A stretch of DNA of 46,032 nucleotides from Nitrospira sp. CR1.2 (GTDB taxonomy: Bacteria > Nitrospirota > Nitrospiria > Nitrospirales > Nitrospiraceae): NCBI GenBank assembly GCA_014055495.1, contig WIAG01000028.1, forward strand, positions 1 to 46,032, read 5' to 3'. The notes beneath the pieces are model-generated. The model worked only from the letters and a program-made list of their open reading frames with translations, ran no database searches and had not been told where the DNA came from. Shown here piece after piece: positions 41,173 through 46,032 of the stretch. The translations under genes and the position numbers were made by a program. Position 1 is the first letter of the stretch. Each line of letters starts with the position of its first letter.

Positions 41173-42413
41173 GGACGCCACCCTAGGGTGCGAGCCAGCT
41201 CTTTCAAGAAAGACGCGGCATCCATCACGAGGCCGACGGCCTGGAAACTCCCCCGGTCGGCCAATTTCGTCGGGACGGACGGATTCACATCGACACAGAC
41301 AGTCGGCACCGTGGCCGGCAACAGATTGCCGGTCGCGATGGCATGGAGCGTGGAGGCCACCAGGAGGGCGAGCCCGACCCCCTGAACTTCCTCCCGCATC
41401 GTCTGCTGGGCCTGCATGGAATCCGTCATCACGCCGGGCAGCGGCCCGTCATCGCGAATCGTTCCGGCCAACACCATGTTCACCTTGCGCCGCACACAGG
41501 CGGCCATGATGCCCTCCGTCACCAGGCCGGACTGCACCGCCTGCTCGATACTGCCGATGGCACGAATCCGATTGATCGTTCGAAGGTGATGCTCGTGTCC
41601 ATGTGGAACCGACCGACCCGCCGTCAGCCCATACCCCAGCGAGGTTCCGTAGAGCGCGGCTTCCATATCGTGCGCGGCCAGCGCATTCCCGCAGAACAAG
41701 ACGTGAATATATCCAGCCTCAATCAACCAGGTCAGCGCGTCACGCCCGCCGGCATGGACGATGGCCGGCCCTCCGGCACAGAGCACCTTCGCGGCCGGCT
41801 GCCCCTGCCGGTATCGTTCGCGCAGCATCTGCATGCGTTGGGCGATGTCGGCAATGACGGGCTGGTGCGGACGTTCCGACGACACCACGGACTCCATGAA
41901 TCCGAATACATCGCGCTCGGCCGGACGGGCCAACGGAGTAACCCTGATCCCCTCCCTGCCGGTGACGATCAAATCGCCGGCCTTCACGGCCCCCATCGGG
42001 ATGGTCCTGGCCTGCGCCATGGCCGGATCGATACAAATCGCCAGGTCCATTTCTACGCCCTCAACGTCCACCCACTCGCCATCCAGACGGATCTGAGTCG
42101 GCAGGTGGGTCGTGGCATAAAACTCTTCCGGCAGAATCCCCGCGGCAGGTGCGGACTCGAACCGGCAATCGGCTTCACGCTCCAGCGCGGCGCCGTGTGG
42201 TTGTATGGTCCGAAGAATGTCCGTAAGAAGACGGTTGGAGCCGGCGCGGATCACGATCCTGGCCTGCGACGGCGCCTCTCTGGTCGCGCCGATCTTCACG
42301 TCCTGGAGATCGAACGTCCCACCCATCATCACGATCGTATCCAGGACCTTGGCCAAAATCAGGGAGTCGATGATGTGCCCCTGCAGGAGCACGGTTTCTT
42401 GAGCTGGGGTCAT
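41169..42413 (-). CDS. AgrE C-domain-like ornithine cyclodeaminase (LOR/SDH, TIGR00300 family)
   Basis: 414 aa. It has the TIGR00300-like pattern: an N-terminal 'LQGHIIDSLILAKVLDTIV', 'VLCAGGPAIVHAGGRDAL', 'GYIHVLFCGNALAAHD', 'VPHGHEHHLRTINRIRA' and a late 'CVDVNPSVPTKLADRG'. In cyanobacterial AgrE this domain follows the arginine dihydrolase domain and turns ornithine into proline and ammonia using NAD. Here it is a separate upstream gene, in reverse order to AgrE. The fold is Rossmann-like. It may be annotated as a conserved LOR/SDH bifunctional enzyme domain protein. Confidence 0.75.
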   Translation of the reverse strand: MTPAQETVLLQGHIIDSLILAKVLDTIVMMGGTFDLQDVKIGATREAPSQARIVIRAGSNRLLTDILRTIQPHGAALEREADCRFESAPAAGILPEEFYATTHLPTQIRLDGEWVDVEGVEMDLAICIDPAMAQARTIPMGAVKAGDLIVTGREGIRVTPLARPAERDVFGFMESVVSSERPHQPVIADIAQRMQMLRERYRQGQPAAKVLCAGGPAIVHAGGRDALTWLIEAGYIHVLFCGNALAAHDMEAALYGTSLGYGLTAGRSVPHGHEHHLRTINRIRAIGSIEQAVQSGLVTEGIMAACVRRKVNMVLAGTIRDDGPLPGVMTDSMQAQQTMREEVQGVGLALLVASTLHAIATGNLLPATVPTVCVDVNPSVPTKLADRGSFQAVGLVMDAASFLKELARTLGWRP

Positions 42414-42511
42414 GGACGACCTCTCTGAATCGTAGCGGCTCCGGAGACCTGCCTGCGGGAGTCAGGTGCCTACACTGTAGATTCTACCATCTGCAGGAAG
42501 GAATGAGCGGG

Positions 42512-43564
42512 TTAGCCTTCTTGCTTGACCACCTCCCGCAGGACGCTGGTGGCGTAGGACCCGGGGGGCAGCCAGAAGGAAAGGTGGAGCAGGGAGCCCT
42601 CCAAGGACCAGACCAGATCGTTGAGCCGCACGCGCAGGGCGCGCCGCTCGCCGCGAAATCCGCACTCGGCCCCGGCTTTCGACAGCAACTCAGGCGTGCT
42701 TCCCAGATCTGCAATCACGGCCCGTTCGATCTCCCCCGGTACTCCGGTTGCCCACGGGGCGCGAGACCCGAAAAGAGGTCCCGTGGGGCTGATCTCGAAG
42801 CGGTCGGCGCGCGGCTGCTCGACATCCGGCTCTTCCACCGGAAAGCAGGCGCCATTGTCGGTTTTCATGGCCCAATCCCCCAGCCACACCCGATCGATAC
42901 TCTCGATCCGCTTGGCGACAATCTGATTAAACACATACGACTGATAACTGTTCATGAACCAGATCCGCTTGGATCGCGGCATCTTGTTGCGGCGCGCCGG
43001 ATCCTGCAGCAACTCGGCACCCAGCTGAAAGTTCGTGCCCGAACGCCCTTGCCGTTGAGGACCGAAATAGTTGGGCACCCCGCGCCGAAGCAGCTCATCG
43101 AAAAGATGCTGCAACCGATCCTCACTACCTTCTCGCATATCCCGCACCACCAGCCGGAACTGATTGCCGGCATGATGCCCCTTGCGTAACCGGTTGCGAT
43201 GCCGCCCCAAGACCTCCAGGGTGAGCAGGCGCTCATCGGTCGGTAACGCCGCCACGGTCTCGGCCGCGACCCCTTGCAGCGAGAGCATCTGCGTCGTCAC
43301 GGCCTGCGCATCTTTCAATCCGGCGACACCGATGGATTGGCTCTTGACGTGAAGTTGTGAGGAGAGTCGCGTCAAGAGGTCGGGGGTCGAGAGGCCTCGT
43401 TTCTTGATCCGGATATAGAGGTGCTCCCCTTGGCCGCAGGGGAGATACAGCGGCCGTTCCTCTACGCAAAAATCCTCCGGCGCGCTGCGAATGCGGCCAC
43501 CTAAGGGGGGAACCGACGCGGTGAGATAGGGCAAGCTCTGATCGAGCCATGAAGAGGTCGGCAT
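42512..43564 (-). CDS. truD: tRNA pseudouridine(13) synthase
   Basis: 350 aa from ATG 43564, with AAGGAG four nt upstream; the longer frame to 43660 lacks this. 'GVAGLKDAQAVTTQ' gives the catalytic aspartate D85. 'HHAGNQFRLVVRD', 'VPNYFGPQRQGRSGTN' and 'NSYQSYVFNQIV' are other TruD motifs. It makes pseudouridine at position 13 of tRNA-Glu. It lies upstream of the arginine genes on the same strand with a 98-bp gap, and diverges from the secreted protein gene. Confidence 0.9.
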   Translation of the reverse strand: MPTSSWLDQSLPYLTASVPPLGGRIRSAPEDFCVEERPLYLPCGQGEHLYIRIKKRGLSTPDLLTRLSSQLHVKSQSIGVAGLKDAQAVTTQMLSLQGVAAETVAALPTDERLLTLEVLGRHRNRLRKGHHAGNQFRLVVRDMREGSEDRLQHLFDELLRRGVPNYFGPQRQGRSGTNFQLGAELLQDPARRNKMPRSKRIWFMNSYQSYVFNQIVAKRIESIDRVWLGDWAMKTDNGACFPVEEPDVEQPRADRFEISPTGPLFGSRAPWATGVPGEIERAVIADLGSTPELLSKAGAECGFRGERRALRVRLNDLVWSLEGSLLHLSFWLPPGSYATSVLREVVKQEG

Positions 43565-43644
43565 GGAGCTCCTTATCAATTCAGGCGGCACACAATTGCT
43601 GTCATTTGAGTGGGAGAGAGGGCCACCCGTGTTATACTCATGGC

Positions 43645-44346
43645 ATGTTGTCCTCGGCACCGACGATTTGCACTGCCGTCACAGCCCAAGGAAGCACGTT
43701 TTTCCGACGATGCGTCGCCGCCTCGCTCCTTTGCTGCACGATCGCATCCCCCCTGGTCCCGTCGACCGTGGCAGCAACCAGGATGAACGGCACCGACGTC
43801 TTCGCCCAATTGACACAGCACATCAAACGCCAGGCTGATAACGACAAACAGGCGTTTGCCGTGGCCAGCCAATGTATGACGTGGTTTTATCACCAGCAGC
43901 GTCGAAAACCAGCCCCGCCAGCCGTCCAACACATCGTATGGAACGAACATGTACCCTATGGCACCGCTGAATCTTCAGGGGATGATGCCGCTGAGTGCCG
44001 CACGAAATATCCCGGCGGCATCGATGCCGTCCGCGCCGATTTCCAACGAACCCAAGCCTTTCTCTCACTCAGCTTGACGTTTTATGAATTCGCCTTGGTC
44101 GGCGACGGCGACGACAATTCACTCTATAGCGCCGGGGAGTTGCACGACATCCTCGTCGCACTGAATCTGGCCGCCGAACCAGCGCTGGGAACGGATGTCC
44201 ATCTGCGTTCACTCACCGCACAATTCGATTCACTGCACGAGACCCGTGGGATGGAAGCCCTCATGACCGGTATGGGGAAACTGTACGACCAAGGGTATCG
44301 TGTCACCACCGCAGACAAGGCACATCTGAACCGAGTGATGGAATGA
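43645..44346 (+). CDS. Exported protein of unknown function
   Basis: 233 aa from ATG 43645; the frame is open 32 codons further upstream, but that part overlaps truD's start. A hydrophobic export segment 'CVAASLLCCTIASPLVPSTVAA' near residues 23-44, quoted here as CCTIASPLVPSTVAA, precedes a mainly helical mature part with 'MTWFYHQQ', 'YPGGIDAVRADFQRTQAFLS' and 'FYEFALVGDGDDNSLYSAGEL', the last quoted as GDGDDNSLYSAGEL. That last block is like an EF-hand-type acidic loop, though a true EF-hand is not certain. Its TGA overlaps the next gene's ATG by 4 bp. Confidence 0.55.
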   Translation: MLSSAPTICTAVTAQGSTFFRRCVAASLLCCTIASPLVPSTVAATRMNGTDVFAQLTQHIKRQADNDKQAFAVASQCMTWFYHQQRRKPAPPAVQHIVWNEHVPYGTAESSGDDAAECRTKYPGGIDAVRADFQRTQAFLSLSLTFYEFALVGDGDDNSLYSAGELHDILVALNLAAEPALGTDVHLRSLTAQFDSLHETRGMEALMTGMGKLYDQGYRVTTADKAHLNRVME

Positions 44347-45176
44347 TCTCCTCCGTGATGCAGTGGCAGGAGTCGGCGCGCATCTGGATCGGCCACTGGC
44401 TGAGCCGTCCCTTCCATCATCTCTTTAACCTCATACCCGGTCTGGAGATCGGCCTCGCCGAGCCGGAACTGACTCGCCTACGGCTGACCCATTCCCCGCT
44501 GGCCGGCCGGCGCGCCGTCCACCTGAGCGACCTGCACCTGGACCGGTATCGTCCTCGCCATCGCGCCCTGGTTCGCACCGTGGCCGGATTACGACCGGAC
44601 TGGATCTTCATCACCGGGGATCTCGTGAACGTGCGCGACGGACTGCCGCATCTGCTGCGGTTTTTGACCGAACTTCGCAGACTCGCGCCGGTCTTCGTCA
44701 CCCTCGGTAACCACGACCACTACAGCGGGATCGGCGTGGATGAATTTGCCGAACAGTTTGATCGCCGCAAGGTGACGTTGCTGCTGAACCAGGTAACCTT
44801 TGTCCCATTAGATGGCGGCGAGCTGGCGATCGTGGGCCTTGATGACCCGTCGCTCCATCGTGCCGATCTCCGGTGCATTCCATCCTCGCGACCGGGACGG
44901 TTCACCCTCATCCTCGCGCACGCACCCAACATTCTCGACCAACTCACCCAAGAGCACCATGCCGATCTCACGCTCTGCGGGCATAGTCACGCCGGTCAAT
45001 GGCGGATTCCCTACATCCCGACATTCTGGCTGCCGCCAGGATGCCATGGACGCACCAACGGCATGTATGAGCAGCAGCACCATCGCCTGTACGTGAGCCG
45101 CGGGCTGGGCTGGTCGGTCATGCCAGTGCGACTGAATTGTACGCCCGAAATCGTCTTGCTGGAGTGGGCGAACTGA
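44343..45176 (+). CDS. Metallophosphoesterase (YkuE/YaeI-like)
   Basis: 277 aa. All calcineurin-type metal-binding motifs are present in order: 'HLSDLHLD' (D-x-H), 'FITGDLVN' (G-D), 'TLGNHDHY' (G-N-H-D), 'LAHAPNIL' (H) and 'LCGHSHAGQ' (G-H-x-H). The N-terminal 30-40 residues are amphipathic ('HWLSRPFHHLFNLIPG'). Homologs often hydrolyse UDP-diacylglucosamine-like or other phosphodiesters, but the substrate here is not defined. It is coupled to the exported protein by ATGA. Confidence 0.8.
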   Translation: MISSVMQWQESARIWIGHWLSRPFHHLFNLIPGLEIGLAEPELTRLRLTHSPLAGRRAVHLSDLHLDRYRPRHRALVRTVAGLRPDWIFITGDLVNVRDGLPHLLRFLTELRRLAPVFVTLGNHDHYSGIGVDEFAEQFDRRKVTLLLNQVTFVPLDGGELAIVGLDDPSLHRADLRCIPSSRPGRFTLILAHAPNILDQLTQEHHADLTLCGHSHAGQWRIPYIPTFWLPPGCHGRTNGMYEQQHHRLYVSRGLGWSVMPVRLNCTPEIVLLEWAN

Positions 45177-45213
45177 ACCTTCTCGTTTCCACACGCGGAT
45201 CGATCACGACCGG

Positions 45214-45846
45214 TCAGCGTATACGCTCCAACGCCTCACGAGCCCGGCTCCGCACCGTTTGATCCCAATCTTCCTTGCTGACAGAGGCCAGCTTCTCCTT
45301 GGCCGCGGAGGCACGTAGCCGCCCCAGTCCCAGAGCCGCGCTGGACCGCACGTAGGCATGGTCGTCCTCCAAGGCCGCCACCAGGTGCGGGACAACGCTG
45401 TCGTCGCCGATGACGCCCAAGTGACTGGCCGCCATGCCGCGCACTTGATGCTGCTTATCCCCCAGTGCGCGCGTGAGCGTCGTCAGCAAGACGTCCTGGA
45501 GTCGCGGCGCGATCTCCTCAAGCCCTTCACGGCGATACTCATTGACTTCGATCATGGCAAACGCCAACTTGAGCCGTTTGTCGGCGGCAGTCTGACTCTC
45601 GAACAACGCGATCAGCCTAGCGCGGGCCTGTTTCTGTTTGCGTCGCTCGCGAAGCTTACCGATCAACACCCATATCGCGACCAGCACGACCAACACCGCA
45701 GCCGCCAGGGGAATGGCTTGATCGACAATGACATCCTGCGCGTCCGGCGACAGACGCTTCCAGATCCACACCCCGGACACAACCATGCCCAGCAGCATGA
45801 AGATGGTGGTGACATTCGCGTGACCAGATTGTACGTGACGAGCCAT
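45214..45846 (-). CDS. Membrane-anchored HEAT-repeat protein
   Basis: 210 aa from ATG 45846. Two N-terminal membrane helices ('TIFMLLGMVVSGVWIW' and 'IPLAAAVLVVLVAIWVLIG') precede a basic stretch 'KLRERRKQKQARAR'. The C-terminal half has HEAT/PBS-type repeats ('VRGMAASHLGVIGDDSVVPHLVAAL', 'DDHAYVRSSAALGLGRLRA'), each quoted as a separate block. Such repeats are protein-binding scaffolds. The partner is unknown. Confidence 0.7.
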   Translation of the reverse strand: MARHVQSGHANVTTIFMLLGMVVSGVWIWKRLSPDAQDVIVDQAIPLAAAVLVVLVAIWVLIGKLRERRKQKQARARLIALFESQTAADKRLKLAFAMIEVNEYRREGLEEIAPRLQDVLLTTLTRALGDKQHQVRGMAASHLGVIGDDSVVPHLVAALEDDHAYVRSSAALGLGRLRASAAKEKLASVSKEDWDQTVRSRAREALERIR

Positions 45847-45916
45847 GGCAGGCGACATGATAGGGGGCCGGTCCCGGCGGCGTCAACGCGGCTCCCATCG
45901 GCAACTCCCTATCAAG

Positions 45917-45970
45917 TCATCTGAATTTCTTACCCGAGCCCTGATCGTTGCGTCATCTGAAATTCTTACC
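45917..45970. repeat. Two 18-bp direct repeats near the window end, possible IS terminus
   Basis: TCATCTGAATTTCTTACC (45917-45934) and TCATCTGAAATTCTTACC (45953-45970) match at 17 of 18 positions, with starts 36 bp apart. Repeated transposase-binding sites at an end are typical of IS21-like elements, but no transposase is in the window, so this is only a hint. Confidence 0.4.
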
Positions 45971-46032
45971 AGGCCGCGGCACTAGCGGAGCGCCCACATT
46001 CCCCCCTACCGCCGACTCGCCCATCACACCGA

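Noticed and set aside
41343-42428. Plus-strand frame of about 361 codons opposite the cyclodeaminase gene
   Set aside because: Its protein is rich in Arg/His/Pro without domain signatures, while the minus strand matches a known family.
43633-43638. TATACT as a -10 box for the exported protein gene
   Set aside because: It is only 6 nt from the start codon and lacks a -35 at 16-19 bp, so a leaderless promoter would be needed.

Overview
The window looks like a chromosomal segment of a free-living, GC-rich, diderm bacterium, most likely the genus Nitrospira (Nitrospirota). This is inferred from gene content: a universal stress protein fused to protochlorophyllide-reductase-type (PCP_red) domains, many PAS/GAF histidine kinases, a RoxA-like dihaem cytochrome, and short heptamer repeats between genes. 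No rRNA, tRNA or CRISPR array was seen. Essentially all of the window is coding.

Layout. 1-2868: tail of a metallo-beta-lactamase-fold (ODP-type) protein, a UbiE/MenG quinone methyltransferase, and a B12-binding-type radical SAM protein whose start codon lies inside a heptamer repeat. 3034-7113: a compact operon of a tandem Usp/rubredoxin-like/PCP_red fusion, a radical SAM-SPASM protein that also ends in a PCP_red-like domain (TGATG coupling), and a small CopD-like membrane protein. This is a good candidate for an undescribed tetrapyrrole- or redox-related system. 7448-28347: a long plus-strand sensory and uptake region. It holds a RoxA-like dihaem cytochrome, a hybrid histidine kinase, a FadL-type porin, a 41-residue membrane peptide, a ribbon-helix-helix (RHH) regulator, two tandem-duplicated TonB-dependent receptors, a REC-PAS7 protein with no output domain, an orphan ABC-type periplasmic binding protein coupled to a membrane histidine kinase, and a soluble REC-PAS-GAF histidine kinase. 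Around the RHH gene lie two pairs of GTATC-N6-GATAC dyads, each pair spaced 21 bp, and a leader in which the Shine-Dalgarno sequence sits in a hairpin loop.

28368-36000 onward is mostly minus strand and mostly housekeeping: a 2OG-Fe(II) oxygenase, a 175-bp MITE-like palindromic element abutting lolA, then lolA-ftsK, rsmA, a small unknown gene, pdxA, a cation/calcium exchanger, larC, larB and gpsA. A secreted protein with a FlgD-type Ig-like motif is inserted on the plus strand between the two lar genes. 40000-45858: a zinc-ribbon membrane protein, an arginine dihydrolase-like gene and an AgrE-type ornithine cyclodeaminase-like gene that overlap by 4 bp (a split, order-reversed version of cyanobacterial AgrE), truD, a secreted unknown protein coupled to a metallophosphoesterase, and a HEAT-repeat membrane protein. 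The last 120 bp carry two 18-bp direct repeats that may mark the end of an insertion sequence lying beyond the window.

Functional reading. The housekeeping genes are confident. The roles of the PCP_red operon and of the large sensory region are inferences from domains and gene order.
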